Origin: a virus
Reading direction: 5' to 3' (one strand)
DNA length: 64,000 nucleotides
Virus record (IMG/VR): IMGVR_UViG_3300006112_000008
Span: 118,121 to 182,120 of that record
Part shown: positions 16,098 through 24,636 of the stretch, piece by piece
Layout: every line of letters starts with the position of its first letter
Position numbering within the stretch: the first letter of the stretch is position 1
Made by a program: the position numbers and the translations under genes
The notes under the pieces: generated by a model
Database searches by the model: none
Seen by the model: the letters and a program-made list of their open reading frames with translations, nothing else
Told to the model about the DNA's origin: nothing

Positions 16098-16763
16098 ATG
16101 AACAATCCGGGCGAAATCACTTGGAATAGTTGGAAATTGTTTTGCGCCATAACAGGCAGAGAGAAGCTTTGGGGTGCAAAAATAGGGAGATTACTCACCC
16201 AAGAAGGAGTTCTTCCTACAGGGTTAGTTTTAGATGTAGGAACGGGTACCGGCGAGTTTTTAGACTCGCTCAAGAACTATACTCATAATGTAATAGGTAT
16301 TGATATAGAAGATTACAGAGTATTAAAAACATTTAAATTTCAGAAAGTAGGTGTAGAGAAATATAAAGGCATAGCCCCTAATGTAGTTATATATAAACAA
16401 GTTTTTCATTTAATCTCTTCTCCTTTCCACATAGCTGAAAAATATCCGAAAGCTACCATAGTGATTATGCAGATGCCTTTTGAGGAAATTCACGGCTCTG
16501 CAAATCCTTTAGAAGACACTAATCAAAATAGAATAAAATTTAACAGATTAGGCTATGCTACAGAGATATACACAATAACTCTAAGATTTAAATTACCAGA
16601 AGAAAAATACAAGGAGTTTATTCTTTCTGGATATATGTCCAACCTATCAAAGATGGATTTATCTCAAAGATTAGAAGTTTGGGAAGCCCTGAAAAACGAC
16701 TATAAAGGAATATACAGAGATAAGTTGGAGATACTCATAGCCTATCCTCAAAGCGAGTTGTAA
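16098..16763 (+). CDS. SAM-dependent methyltransferase-like protein
   Basis: About 221 residues from the ATG at 16098 (a TTG at 16092 is also in frame). LVLDVGTGTGEFLD is a clear class I SAM-binding motif I, followed by VIGIDIEDY at the end of strand 2. The target-recognition half does not match a known DNA or rRNA methylase I can name. Its place among glycosyltransferases suggests sugar or small-molecule methylation. Confidence 0.75.
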   Translation: MNNPGEITWNSWKLFCAITGREKLWGAKIGRLLTQEGVLPTGLVLDVGTGTGEFLDSLKNYTHNVIGIDIEDYRVLKTFKFQKVGVEKYKGIAPNVVIYKQVFHLISSPFHIAEKYPKATIVIMQMPFEEIHGSANPLEDTNQNRIKFNRLGYATEIYTITLRFKLPEEKYKEFILSGYMSNLSKMDLSQRLEVWEALKNDYKGIYRDKLEILIAYPQSEL

Positions 16764-16769
16764 CGGCTA

Positions 16770-16982
16770 TTATGTAAGTTTCTCAAGGTCTTTAACGTCT
16801 CTTTCCGCTCTAAGTTTAAGCTCGTTCAGTTCTTTTTTATAGCTCTCGATTAAAGCTTTATTTTTTTTACTAAACGGACGTTTTGCGGTATCAGACAATA
16901 CTTTAACTTTATTTTTTAAGTCCTCTAGCCTGGAATATATCCAGTCTAAATCCTCTTCTATTAATTTCATCTTGTCGCTCAT
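16770..16982 (-). CDS. Small coiled-coil protein
   Basis: 70 residues, nearly all charged helix with heptads (LEDLKNKVKVLSDTAKR). Two nt from the SET-domain gene upstream in the same minus-strand transcript. No motif. Convergent with the methyltransferase gene. Confidence 0.5.
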   Translation of the reverse strand: MSDKMKLIEEDLDWIYSRLEDLKNKVKVLSDTAKRPFSKKNKALIESYKKELNELKLRAERDVKDLEKLT

Positions 16983-16984
16983 AC

Positions 16985-17395
16985 TTAAATCCAGGAAGCA
17001 TATGTCATTCCTTTTGGTTTAGGTTCTAGTCGATAGTCTATAAATAACTCATCACCCACAGTTATATTCTTTTGAGCCACCACCAATCTCTCCTCTAGCT
17101 TCCATAAGCAGTTAGGATTTCGACTATGATTTATATATGAAAACTTACTCCAGCTATCGCTAGTTATGCAGTTTTCGCTGTCTATCATAACATATAGATT
17201 TTTACGCTTTTTATCTTCGCAAAGATCGGAGTACTTGAGGTGATACCAGCTAGCTGGAAACAGATTATAGTTTACAATAATCTCACCTATCTCAAAGTCT
17301 TTCGCCGCGAATAAGCCGTAGCCTTCTGTGAATGACGCTTTTACTTTTGTGTTTGGAGCATCATCGTTATTTATAATTATGTCTAATTTTAACAT
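16985..17395 (-). CDS. SET-domain protein (putative lysine methyltransferase)
   Basis: 136 residues, the length of a minimal SET domain. SEGYGLFA-type motif is present as TEGYGLFAAKD (about 24-34), then INHSRNPNCLW (about 90) equal to the NHSxxPN SAM-binding motif, and GDELFIDY (about 115) equal to the GEELxxDY motif with the active-site tyrosine. SET proteins methylate lysines on proteins. It sits between glycosyltransferase genes, so virion proteins are candidate substrates; a host target is equally possible. Confidence 0.88.
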   Translation of the reverse strand: MLKLDIIINNDDAPNTKVKASFTEGYGLFAAKDFEIGEIIVNYNLFPASWYHLKYSDLCEDKKRKNLYVMIDSENCITSDSWSKFSYINHSRNPNCLWKLEERLVVAQKNITVGDELFIDYRLEPKPKGMTYASWI

Positions 17396-17397
17396 GA

Positions 17398-18012
17398 TTA
17401 AAGCGTGGGTTGATTAGATAATATTTTAGCCAATACCGTCATCTTATGCTCACCGTTGCCGGGCACATGCACCACAGCTGAAGAAGCGCAGAAGTCAGAT
17501 TCGTAAGCATTGAAAAGTGACTTTGGTGCAACACCTATCCTGTTTTGCAAATCCATAAAATTTTCTTTTTCTAGTTTCATAAACGCTGCTTGCTCCCACC
17601 AGCAGTGATCTATAAATTCTCTTTGCTCCCACATTGCATCTAGCAATATTTTATTTTCATTACAATTACGCCAAAGCATAACCCCACAATTAAATCCGTT
17701 ATCATCTCTAGATAAAACTATATCTTTATTTTCATGAATAAAATCTAATATTGATTTTTTAAAATTGTAAAAAACCGCATCTGCATCAATCCACATAACC
17801 CATTCACAAGGCAGTTCAAAAGCTTTTTTAATGCTTTTTATTTTATACCAAGAGGGGGGCCTTTCCAAATTTTCTAAAATTTCTGTTTGAAATATTAAGT
17901 TGTGCTGTTCAGCATATCTTTTATTTCTTTCAAAAGTGAAATTCGACACCCACTGAAAATTTTTGGTGGTTAAGCTGCAAACTATTAACTTTATTTTTTC
18001 TTCAGTAGTCAT
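17398..18012 (-). CDS. GT34-like galactosyl/mannosyltransferase (GMA12/MNN10 type)
   Basis: 204 residues. WVMWIDADAVF (about 72-82) carries the DxD-type metal motif, NCGVMLWRN (about 108) and HCWWEQAAF (about 137) are the family's conserved C-terminal patterns. It is a retaining glycosyltransferase by family. Two nt before the SET gene in transcription order, so the two are co-expressed. Confidence 0.75.
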   Translation of the reverse strand: MTTEEKIKLIVCSLTTKNFQWVSNFTFERNKRYAEQHNLIFQTEILENLERPPSWYKIKSIKKAFELPCEWVMWIDADAVFYNFKKSILDFIHENKDIVLSRDDNGFNCGVMLWRNCNENKILLDAMWEQREFIDHCWWEQAAFMKLEKENFMDLQNRIGVAPKSLFNAYESDFCASSAVVHVPGNGEHKMTVLAKILSNQPTL

Positions 18013-18034
18013 TCTATAAATTAATAGCTTGCGA

Positions 18035-18289
18035 CTAAAATGGGGGCTGATCTTTACCTGTTATTTTCCAGTAGAGATAAGGAATGAATGTTCTATAGTA
18101 TAAGGATTCCAACCTAGTTCTAGCTCTATTGTACCAGCGGTTTTGTTTTTCAAGAAAGCGCTCATCATCTATATGCCATTTGATTATAGCGCTGAGCGCT
18201 TTCTTCGGGTCTTTATCTAGTTCTTCTGTATAGAGCCAGAGAACCTCCAGCTCATCTACAATTGCTTCTTTCCATTTATTCTTCGCCAT
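18035..18289 (-). CDS. Small hypothetical protein
   Basis: 84 residues, helical, Trp/Arg/Tyr-rich (WYNRARTRLESLYYRTF), basic. Immediately downstream of nrdA (4-nt gap). No motif recognised. Confidence 0.5.
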   Translation of the reverse strand: MAKNKWKEAIVDELEVLWLYTEELDKDPKKALSAIIKWHIDDERFLEKQNRWYNRARTRLESLYYRTFIPYLYWKITGKDQPPF

Positions 18290-18293
18290 AATC

Positions 18294-19940
18294 TTATGCC
18301 TCGCAGCTCTTGCAGCTCATAATAGACCTGGCAAGTTTCTGGCTAGGGTTAGAACTACGCTGATAATAGAATGTCTTGATTCCCTGCTCCCAGCCAAAGA
18401 TAAGAAGCTCATTAACTTCTTTAGGCTTGGCGGACAGAGGAATCATAAGATTTAAGCTCTGACCTTGATCTATATACTTCTGCCTATTTGCAGCCTGAAT
18501 AACAATTTCTCGTTGGCTGATTTCTTCGAAGGTCTTGAATACATCTTTCTCGTGGTCTGTTAAGAAATCAAGGTTCTGCACACTTCCACCGTCCACAAGA
18601 ATCTTCTTCCAGGTTTCTTCTGTGTCTTCGCCCTTTTCCTTGAGAAGCTTTTTAAGATAAGGATTTTTATATGTAAATTTACCTTTGGCCAGATCCTTCA
18701 CATAGAAGTTACTAACCATAGGCTCTACGCTCTGAGAAACCTGCCCAAGGATAAAGGAGCTGGAGGTGGTGGGAGCAACCGCAAGAGTTGTACTATTCCT
18801 GCGACCATAACCCTCTAACAGCTCTGGCTCACCGAATAATTTGGCCAACTCCTGGGTTGCTTCGTCCGCTTCCCTCCGAATAGCTTTCCAAATAGTATTA
18901 TTGTGTAGCTTAGCCTCCATAGACTCAAAGCTAATCAATTTGCTCTGAAGATATGAATGCCAGCCCAACACACCCACACCTAATGCTCGCTGACTAATAG
19001 CGAACTTTCTAGGGGCCTCCATAAATGCCAGTCCTTCTGTTTTTTCAATAAACTCAGACATTACGGCGTCCAGGAAATAAACCAATGTTTTAACTGCATC
19101 TGTTTCTTTTATTTCGTCCCAGTGTTCTAAATTGATAGAAGATAGATTACACACAAAGCTCTCATCCTTATCTGTGGAGAGCATGATCTCTGTGCAGAGG
19201 TTACTTGCCCAGATAGTCTTTCCCTTATCTTTATAGACCTGAGGGGCGTTATTATTCACGGTATCGCTAAAGAAGATATATGGATATCCGCTCTCGAAAC
19301 GCTTTTGGATTACCTTTCCCCAAAGCTTACGTTTATCCTTATCTCCATCAATCATGCTCTTCATCCATGCATCAGACACAGTAACACCAAAACTCATCTC
19401 TTGAATTTCATTACCCTCACTACGAATGCTCAAGAACTCCTCTATGTCCTCGTGGTCTATAGGAAGATACGCCGCAAAAGAACCTCTACGAACATTACCC
19501 TGAGAAATCACATTCATGAGCTTATCAAACATCTCCATGAAATGCACAGATCCTGTGGATTCTCCGCCAGAGGAAATTGCTGCACCCCTAGGTCTAACAG
19601 CACCAAAATAAGCACTGGTGCCGCCGCCGGCCTTTGTCATCATACCTACTTCAGAATGCTTATAAAGAATAGCTTCTATATTGTCGTCTATGAAACTTCC
19701 AAAACAACTAATAGGTAGCCCTCTGGCTCTCCCAAAATTACTCCAGATAGGAGAGCTCAAGCTAAAGTAACCCTTGTGCATATAGTTTTGAAACTTTACT
19801 CCAAATCCCTCTATGCCTAAGATTTCTTCGGCCCTTTGTGAGATATTCCAAATACGCTCCTCAGGGGTTTCTCCTTCTACCAGATAACCCCGCTCTAAAA
19901 ACTTCCTAGAATCTTTGTTTAGCCAGTATATGTCGCTCAT
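18294..19940 (-). CDS. nrdA: Ribonucleotide reductase class I large subunit
   Basis: 548 residues, shorter than cellular NrdA (about 750) because the N-terminal ATP-cone is missing. Key residues are visible: PISCFGSF (redox cysteine), ASNLCTEIML (N-x-C-x-E active site with the thiyl cysteine), FVCNLSSINL (partner cysteine), TFYYQRS near the end (radical-transfer tyrosine pair), and a C-terminal CKSC redox pair. It reduces ribonucleoside diphosphates with the small subunit encoded just upstream. Lack of the cone suggests it escapes dATP inhibition. Confidence 0.93.
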   Translation of the reverse strand: MSDIYWLNKDSRKFLERGYLVEGETPEERIWNISQRAEEILGIEGFGVKFQNYMHKGYFSLSSPIWSNFGRARGLPISCFGSFIDDNIEAILYKHSEVGMMTKAGGGTSAYFGAVRPRGAAISSGGESTGSVHFMEMFDKLMNVISQGNVRRGSFAAYLPIDHEDIEEFLSIRSEGNEIQEMSFGVTVSDAWMKSMIDGDKDKRKLWGKVIQKRFESGYPYIFFSDTVNNNAPQVYKDKGKTIWASNLCTEIMLSTDKDESFVCNLSSINLEHWDEIKETDAVKTLVYFLDAVMSEFIEKTEGLAFMEAPRKFAISQRALGVGVLGWHSYLQSKLISFESMEAKLHNNTIWKAIRREADEATQELAKLFGEPELLEGYGRRNSTTLAVAPTTSSSFILGQVSQSVEPMVSNFYVKDLAKGKFTYKNPYLKKLLKEKGEDTEETWKKILVDGGSVQNLDFLTDHEKDVFKTFEEISQREIVIQAANRQKYIDQGQSLNLMIPLSAKPKEVNELLIFGWEQGIKTFYYQRSSNPSQKLARSIMSCKSCEA

Positions 19941-19952
19941 CTTGTATGTGTT

Positions 19953-21032
19953 TTAAAATAAATCGTCTTCCCCAAAAGACTGGTTCTTTTTTGCATAACC
20001 GGTGGGGCGGCTATGAAAGAAGTCTGTGTGGTTTTCTCCCAGTAATTCTTCTTCAAACCATAATGTATCTTTTAATAAAGCTGAGTCAATATCGAATACT
20101 GGTTTAAATCCAATTTGTTTCAGGGACTCATTGATTCTATTTTTGATGAACTCTTTTAAGTGTGGTGCAGAAAGGCCAGGCTCTTTAATACCGTTAATCA
20201 TCCAATCAACAATCTTGGCTTCGGCATTATATGCCTCTCTTGCCTCTGCACTGATTCTCTCTTCTAACTCATCGTCAAAAAGCTCAGGATACTCTTCTCT
20301 GATTGTATTAATAATTCTTGTGCCTACCAGGGCGTGGATATTTTCCTCATTCCTGGTGTACTTTACCTGCTGATCAGTATCTTTCAATACATTCTTAAAT
20401 CTTGCAAACCAGTTAATTACATAGAACTGGCTAAATAATGAAACGTTCTCTACAAACAATGTAAACAGGATCAAGGCATATAAATACTGCTTCTTAGAAT
20501 CTTTGTAGAACCTATGCGTGTACTTCTTAAGATACTTAACCCTACCCTGAATCCATTCCAACTTGAGATTCTCCTCGAATACATCTTCTAAGCCCAGAGC
20601 AGTAATAAGACGCTCGTAGGCGTTGTTGTGAATCACTTCCACGTTAGCCATAACATACCCAAGATCAGAAAGAGCAGGATGAGGGAGATTCTCTCCAAGC
20701 TTAGCCCAGAAAGTCTTAACAGCCACCTCTATCTGGCCAATAGCGGAGAGGGTCCTTACAATAATGTCTCTTTCCTGCTGAGTAAGCTTAACTTTAAATT
20801 GTTGAATATCTGATTTAAAACTAAATTCTTTATCCGTCCAGAATCCGTCATGCATTACTTTAATGAAATCATCTGTCCAAGGATAACGATTAGGTTTACG
20901 GGCGATCTGTTCTTCGAATATTTTTATGTTTTCCATAGTATAAAGGCGCGGTTGTGACTTTTTAGTATCCCCTATAAAAAGGCTATAGTCAATTAAGCTG
21001 AGCGTTAAATTTGAAACTATATTTCTTGACAC
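19953..21032 (-). CDS. nrdB: Ribonucleotide reductase class I small subunit
   Basis: 359 residues from a GTG at 21032; the ATG at 20936 is an alternative, but the extra N-terminus (SLFIGDTKKSQPRLY) resembles the start of other NrdB proteins. Ligands are present: EVIHNNAYERL gives ExxH plus the radical tyrosine four residues on, FVENVSLFSQF gives the third glutamate, NEENIHALVG gives the second ExxH. The YFDF-like C-terminal region contacting NrdA is present but divergent. 12 nt before nrdA. Confidence 0.93.
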   Translation of the reverse strand: MSRNIVSNLTLSLIDYSLFIGDTKKSQPRLYTMENIKIFEEQIARKPNRYPWTDDFIKVMHDGFWTDKEFSFKSDIQQFKVKLTQQERDIIVRTLSAIGQIEVAVKTFWAKLGENLPHPALSDLGYVMANVEVIHNNAYERLITALGLEDVFEENLKLEWIQGRVKYLKKYTHRFYKDSKKQYLYALILFTLFVENVSLFSQFYVINWFARFKNVLKDTDQQVKYTRNEENIHALVGTRIINTIREEYPELFDDELEERISAEAREAYNAEAKIVDWMINGIKEPGLSAPHLKEFIKNRINESLKQIGFKPVFDIDSALLKDTLWFEEELLGENHTDFFHSRPTGYAKKNQSFGEDDLF

Positions 21033-21037
21033 GATTT

Positions 21038-21123
21038 TCCCGAAATTTGTTTCGGGAACATACCCTCAGTGAATAGATAAAATTAGTATTTATCTACCTT
21101 TAACTGGACATCTTGAATGGATG
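21038..21123. promoter_or_regulatory. Three small hairpins between phoH and nrdB
   Basis: Three consecutive inverted repeats: CCCGAAA/TTTCGGG, AGATAAA/TTTATCT and GACATC/GATGTC. There is no T tract on the minus strand after any, so they look more like mRNA processing or regulatory elements than terminators. Confidence 0.45.
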
Positions 21124-21125
21124 TC

Positions 21126-21902
21126 TCAGTGTTTTGGATGTACAGGAGGGTGCGCCTGCTTGTAGGTATCAAATGTCTCTACAACAAACTTACACAGCTC
21201 AGAACGTACAATGTCATCTTTGGTAAATTTAGCAGAGAAAATACCCATACTCTGGGCAGCATCTGTATCAAATATTTGGGCGCATGTAGAAAATCCTCCC
21301 TGTTTATTATGAGGAAGATCGCTCTGGTCTGGGTCAGCACACACAATAACTTTACTGAATTTACCTATACGAGTAAGAATAGTTTGAAGTTCGTTAAATG
21401 TTAAATTCTGTGCTTCGTCCACAATAACGCATTTGGCTGTCCAGCTAGAACCACGACAGAAGTTAACAGGCTTATACACAAGCCTTTCTTCTGCACCTAG
21501 CTTAGTTCTATCTCCTGCACACAAGAGCTCTTCTAATTTATCTCCGAATGGAGTCATATACGCTCCGAGCTTATCATCAATATCTCCAGGAAGCATGCCC
21601 AGCTTACTGTCACCACTCTCTACTGCAGCACGGATAAAGATAATCTCTCCTATCTTCTTCTCGTTCATGAGCTGTAGCGCTGCTCTAACCGCTACTGTGG
21701 TTTTACTAGTGCCGGCTGGACCAGTGAGAAATATTACTCTGGTATCCTTATGGGTGGCTAATGTAATAAATGCTTTCTGCTTCTCTGTCCATGGAAGTTC
21801 TCTGATATTAAGAGTCCAGCCTATTTTGTCTCTCTGATATACTTGAGGGCTCGTGTCTGGCTTTTTCTCCTGGGGAGTCTTCTTCTTTTTGGCTTTTTGC
21901 AT
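21126..21902 (-). CDS. phoH: PhoH-like ATPase
   Basis: 258 residues. GPAGTSKTTVAVRA is the Walker A (about residue 55), VIVDEAQNLTFNEL the Walker B/DExQ region. The Lys-rich N-terminus (about 1-25) overlaps the preceding small gene. PhoH-like proteins are common in large phages; RNA or nucleotide metabolism roles are proposed for the family but unsettled. Upstream of nrdB on the same strand. Confidence 0.9.
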   Translation of the reverse strand: MQKAKKKKTPQEKKPDTSPQVYQRDKIGWTLNIRELPWTEKQKAFITLATHKDTRVIFLTGPAGTSKTTVAVRAALQLMNEKKIGEIIFIRAAVESGDSKLGMLPGDIDDKLGAYMTPFGDKLEELLCAGDRTKLGAEERLVYKPVNFCRGSSWTAKCVIVDEAQNLTFNELQTILTRIGKFSKVIVCADPDQSDLPHNKQGGFSTCAQIFDTDAAQSMGIFSAKFTKDDIVRSELCKFVVETFDTYKQAHPPVHPKH

Positions 21903-21999
21903 ATTCCATTAGTTCCTTGTACAGAGCTTCACGCGCTTCTGGAGTTAATTCTTTATATTTAACGTAATACTTATACAGTAGTGTTTCTTGTATATTCAT
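21808..21999 (-). CDS. Small helical protein overlapping phoH
   Basis: 63 residues; the first ~35 (MNIQETLLYKYYVKYKELT onward) look like a real helical domain, the rest lies in the 95-nt overlap with phoH in another frame. Either a genuine overlapping gene or a frame remnant. A TATACT element sits about 20 nt before the start. Confidence 0.45.
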   Translation of the reverse strand: MNIQETLLYKYYVKYKELTPEAREALYKELMEYAKSQKEEDSPGEKARHEPSSISERQNRLDS

Positions 22000-22051
22000 A
22001 CTGTACTCTAGGAATAAAGTATATCAAGAATTAATAAAGGAGTCAGTAGCT

Positions 22052-22082
22052 AAAAAAAAGAGCCCGCTAAGGCTCTTTTTTT
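22052..22082. terminator. Bidirectional intrinsic terminator
   Basis: A-run plus GAGCC (to 22064), loop cgctaa, GGCTC plus T-run: a 12-bp stem that works on either strand. On the minus strand the T tract runs into AGCTA, a tail shared with other terminators here. Confidence 0.88.
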
Positions 22083-22089
22083 ATGTTAT

Positions 22090-22251
22090 TTATTTATTTA
22101 TAACCTCTAGAACTATCACTTCTGATACTGCACCTACTGTGAATAGGATTCCTCCCAGTGTATAGTCTATGTTTTGGATTATAAGATATTCTCCTGCCCC
22201 TAAAACTAACAGAGGTAGAGTGATCCAGACATAAATAAGTATGTCTTTCAT
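22090..22251 (-). CDS. Small two-helix membrane protein
   Basis: 53 residues, ATG at 22251, overlapping the previous stop by 4 nt. Two hydrophobic helices, about 3-20 (ILIYVWITLPLLVLGAG) and 30-50 (YTLGGILFTVGAVSEVIVL). It is the distal gene after a secreted protein and just before the bidirectional terminator. Hypothetical envelope function. Confidence 0.55.
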   Translation of the reverse strand: MKDILIYVWITLPLLVLGAGEYLIIQNIDYTLGGILFTVGAVSEVIVLEVINK

Positions 22252-22640
22252 TGCACTCTGGAGTTGGCTTTAGCTCTAATAATTGTGCACTTCAACCCAT
22301 ATACAGCTTCAGCTAAACAAGGATAATACTGATAATTAGGTATCATCTCTATCTGGTGAACCATATATTCAAGATTGGGTATGTTTATACTCAATGGAGC
22401 ATAACTCACCTCGCCTGCCCTTAATGGGCAGGTGGGACACAATGGAACCATTCCTCCTGGTAATATGGGGGTTTGGACTCTCCCACCACACCCATTCAAT
22501 GGCGCACTACCCAAGGCGGGAGCAGGAGAAAGTCTATAGCTAGGCTCTACCCTATTTACGCCGCAACTACTTGTTCTAAACAAGTCATCACCGTAAACAC
22601 TACCGCAGACCAATACTGCTAACATTATTATTTTTTTCAT
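22248..22640 (-). CDS. Secreted or periplasmic Cys-rich protein
   Basis: 130 residues with a clear signal peptide (MKKIIMLAVLVCGSVYG), then a Pro/Cys-rich mature part with CPTCP and several scattered cysteines, suggesting disulfide bonds outside the cytoplasm. It is driven by one of the C-tract promoters and has the AACCCTTAACCAAACA leader just before its ATG. No family recognised; superinfection exclusion or lysis roles are possible but unproven. Confidence 0.6.
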   Translation of the reverse strand: MKKIIMLAVLVCGSVYGDDLFRTSSCGVNRVEPSYRLSPAPALGSAPLNGCGGRVQTPILPGGMVPLCPTCPLRAGEVSYAPLSINIPNLEYMVHQIEMIPNYQYYPCLAEAVYGLKCTIIRAKANSRVQ

Positions 22641-22683
22641 TGTTTGGTTAAGGGTTATGAAATAGTGGCTACTACTTCATGGT

Positions 22684-22719
22684 ATTATACCTATATAAAG
22701 GTTAAATAACCTAAGGGGG
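22684..22719 (-). promoter_or_regulatory. C-tract promoter (CCCCC-N25-TATAAT)
   Basis: Minus strand: CCCCC (22719-22715), 25 nt, then GG-TATAAT (22689-22684). One of six promoters with this geometry. It precedes the secreted-protein gene 22248-22640. Confidence 0.65.
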
Positions 22720-22760
22720 TAGGGGTAACCCCTAGCTAAAAAAAAGATATTTTTATTAGT

Positions 22761-22891
22761 TATGCATCTAGTTTTATTATTAGATATGCATATGTATTTG
22801 TTGATTAAGCACTTAGGACGTTGGAAAAGCCCAAAATCCTAAGTGCTTATTAATCAACTTGTTATATAATCGGGAGTTTCCGGTTATATAA
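22761..22891. repeat. Cluster of three inverted repeats
   Basis: (a) ATGCATCTA/TAGATATGCAT at 22762-22791. (b) A long hairpin, TTGATTAAGCACTTAGGA (22801-22818) with its complement at 22837-22857, three bases inserted in the second arm. (c) TTATATAA plus CGG at 22862-22873 mirrored at 22880-22891. TTGATTAATAAG also recurs at the end of the ligase gene. Candidate origin, processing site or 3' end structure. Confidence 0.6.
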
Positions 22892-22898
22892 ATACTTA

Positions 22899-24035
22899 TT
22901 AATCAACAACTAACTCTTCTCCGGTTTTGTCCCTAAACTTAATGCAGGTTAAGAACTTCGGAATACCGTCTGGAGTTAATCTTTGATATTTAACTGTGGC
23001 GTTCATTCCTACGAGGCTATCTCCGATATTGTAGAGCTTTCTTGTGTACTCTACAGAACCCTTCACAGAGCAATCAAACTCTTGACCATTATCATTCTTG
23101 CAGCGAAGTATGATACAGCCCTGTCTGTTACCCTTGCCTTCTCTATATCCCACAATAGGATATTCACTATCCACGAACTCTTTTCTCTTTAGCAGATAGT
23201 TTGTTCTCTTGTGCTGATATATCGCAGAACCATCCCTGATCATTTGACCCTCGTATCCGCCCTCTAGATAAAGATCATACAATTCATCTAATTGCTCTCT
23301 ATCTGCAGCCAGACTAGTGTCCACTCGTTGAATGCAGATATCTTCGGCTTCTGCCAGATAGCTGATTAACTTTTTAGACCTATCCGCATACGATTCTTTG
23401 TTTTTATCTACATAATCATATACATGATATTCGATCTTATCTTTTGCTCTGGAAATATCCTCTCTTGTGGCTTTTGGCTGTTTTACAAGACTAACTATCT
23501 CATTGAAGTCATCCTTGTACAGGTGGTTATAAACCTCCCCGTCAAACGCCACGATATTTGGATATTTATTGAACAATGAAGCTAGGGCATCTCTGATATG
23601 TTGAAGCGTCATGAATGGCTTCCAGTTACGGCTATATGCTCCGTCTCTGGTTACAATACATCTCAGACCGTCAAACTTAGGTTGACTATACACAGGCCAG
23701 TTTAAACTATCCTGGTAGTCCTTGAAGTCTTTAGCCAGAGTGGGCTTGATTATATCAGCTACCACGCTATCGACCTCCCCTATGTTTTCTGTATAGCCGG
23801 CCTCTTTCTTCAACTGCCACTTAGCCTCTGCCTCTAGTCTTGCTTGCGCTTCTGGAGTGGTTTGATTGCTGCGCCCTATGTTTTTAGCTTCGCATTGTAC
23901 TCTATCATTCACAACCATCTTGCCTCCGTCTTTGCCTGATACAGTCCAATACTTAGATCCTTCTACATGAATGGTCCAGCTTTGAACTGCTCCTGTGACT
24001 GTACGTTTATATAGTGTGGGTAACGGTTCACTCAT
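22899..24035 (-). CDS. ATP-dependent DNA ligase
   Basis: 378 residues from ATG at 24035 (an in-frame ATG at 24071 would overlap the upstream gene more). Motif I is PKFDGLRC with the adenylated lysine at about residue 120; later FDGEVYNH (motif III type), EGQMIRDG (motif IV type) and a YLLKRKEF motif V are present, followed by an OB-like C-terminal domain. The N-terminal ~50 residues (YKRTVTGAVQSWTIHVEG) resemble a WGR-like nucleic-acid-binding module. It seals nicks during phage replication and repair. Confidence 0.9.
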   Translation of the reverse strand: MSEPLPTLYKRTVTGAVQSWTIHVEGSKYWTVSGKDGGKMVVNDRVQCEAKNIGRSNQTTPEAQARLEAEAKWQLKKEAGYTENIGEVDSVVADIIKPTLAKDFKDYQDSLNWPVYSQPKFDGLRCIVTRDGAYSRNWKPFMTLQHIRDALASLFNKYPNIVAFDGEVYNHLYKDDFNEIVSLVKQPKATREDISRAKDKIEYHVYDYVDKNKESYADRSKKLISYLAEAEDICIQRVDTSLAADREQLDELYDLYLEGGYEGQMIRDGSAIYQHKRTNYLLKRKEFVDSEYPIVGYREGKGNRQGCIILRCKNDNGQEFDCSVKGSVEYTRKLYNIGDSLVGMNATVKYQRLTPDGIPKFLTCIKFRDKTGEELVVD

Positions 24036-24039
24036 TATA

Positions 24040-24255
24040 TTAATAATTTGCAGCTTGTTCCGCGGCTCCAAATAGTTGATCCCATTCTTCTCCAGTGATT
24101 CCGTTCTTTATGAATTCCCTGTCATCCATATCCAAATGGGGAAACGCCTCTTGCAATAACGCTCCATTGTTATAACTAGCCAGCTGTTTCTCTGTGATAT
24201 CTAAGTCTTTTGTTCTAGTGATTCCTGTTAGTGTGGATGTGCGTGTTATTTTCAT
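24040..24255 (-). CDS. Conserved small phage protein (ITGEEWD type)
   Basis: 71 residues. The pattern RTSTLTGITRT...AFPHLDMDDREFIKNGITGEEWDQLF is common to small phage proteins that modulate unknown steps. It sits 4 nt before the ligase start, so the two are coupled. Function unknown. Confidence 0.75.
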   Translation of the reverse strand: MKITRTSTLTGITRTKDLDITEKQLASYNNGALLQEAFPHLDMDDREFIKNGITGEEWDQLFGAAEQAANY

Positions 24256-24257
24256 TT

Positions 24258-24578
24258 TTAGTATTTTCGTTCTTTGAACTCTCTATACCAAGAAGGAACT
24301 AAATGATATGAGGAAAGGTCTGGCAAGACTCTCTCTATCATTTGCTCTAACTCTCTATTTTTATTTTGCAGTTCTACTATCTCTTTAGCTGCGTTTAATT
24401 GATTTTCTAAACTTACTTTTAATTGCAGCTTTAATTGCTCAACTTCATTATTTTCCATATCTTTTATCGGAGTGTTTAGTGCTCTTCTAACTGCTGGGTC
24501 TGTGCTTTCTATTTTAGCAAATCCACCATACCATTCTTCCATTGTTATACCTTCGAGTTTGTCAGCTTCCTCAGACAT
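24258..24578 (-). CDS. Coiled-coil protein with duplicated N-terminal cassette
   Basis: 106 residues. The first ~29 residues (MSEEADKLEGITMEEWYGG on) and the DNA upstream are repeated almost identically at 26829-26975, where a different C-terminus follows. The rest is a coiled coil (LKLQLKVSLENQLNAAKEI) with a short Trp/Arg tail. Function unknown. Confidence 0.6.
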   Translation of the reverse strand: MSEEADKLEGITMEEWYGGFAKIESTDPAVRRALNTPIKDMENNEVEQLKLQLKVSLENQLNAAKEIVELQNKNRELEQMIERVLPDLSSYHLVPSWYREFKERKY

Positions 24579-24636
24579 ATCTGTTAATTATGTAAGCTTC
24601 CTTATACATTTAATTTTTTTTGTATACGATAGGCTA
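24490..24636. repeat. Direct repeat copy 1 (leader plus N-terminus)
   Basis: About 147 nt nearly identical to 26829-26975, covering ~90 nt of coding sequence for the N-terminus and ~55 nt of leader with TGTATAAGGAAGC (possible -10 on the minus strand). Few mismatches, so the duplication is recent. Confidence 0.85.
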
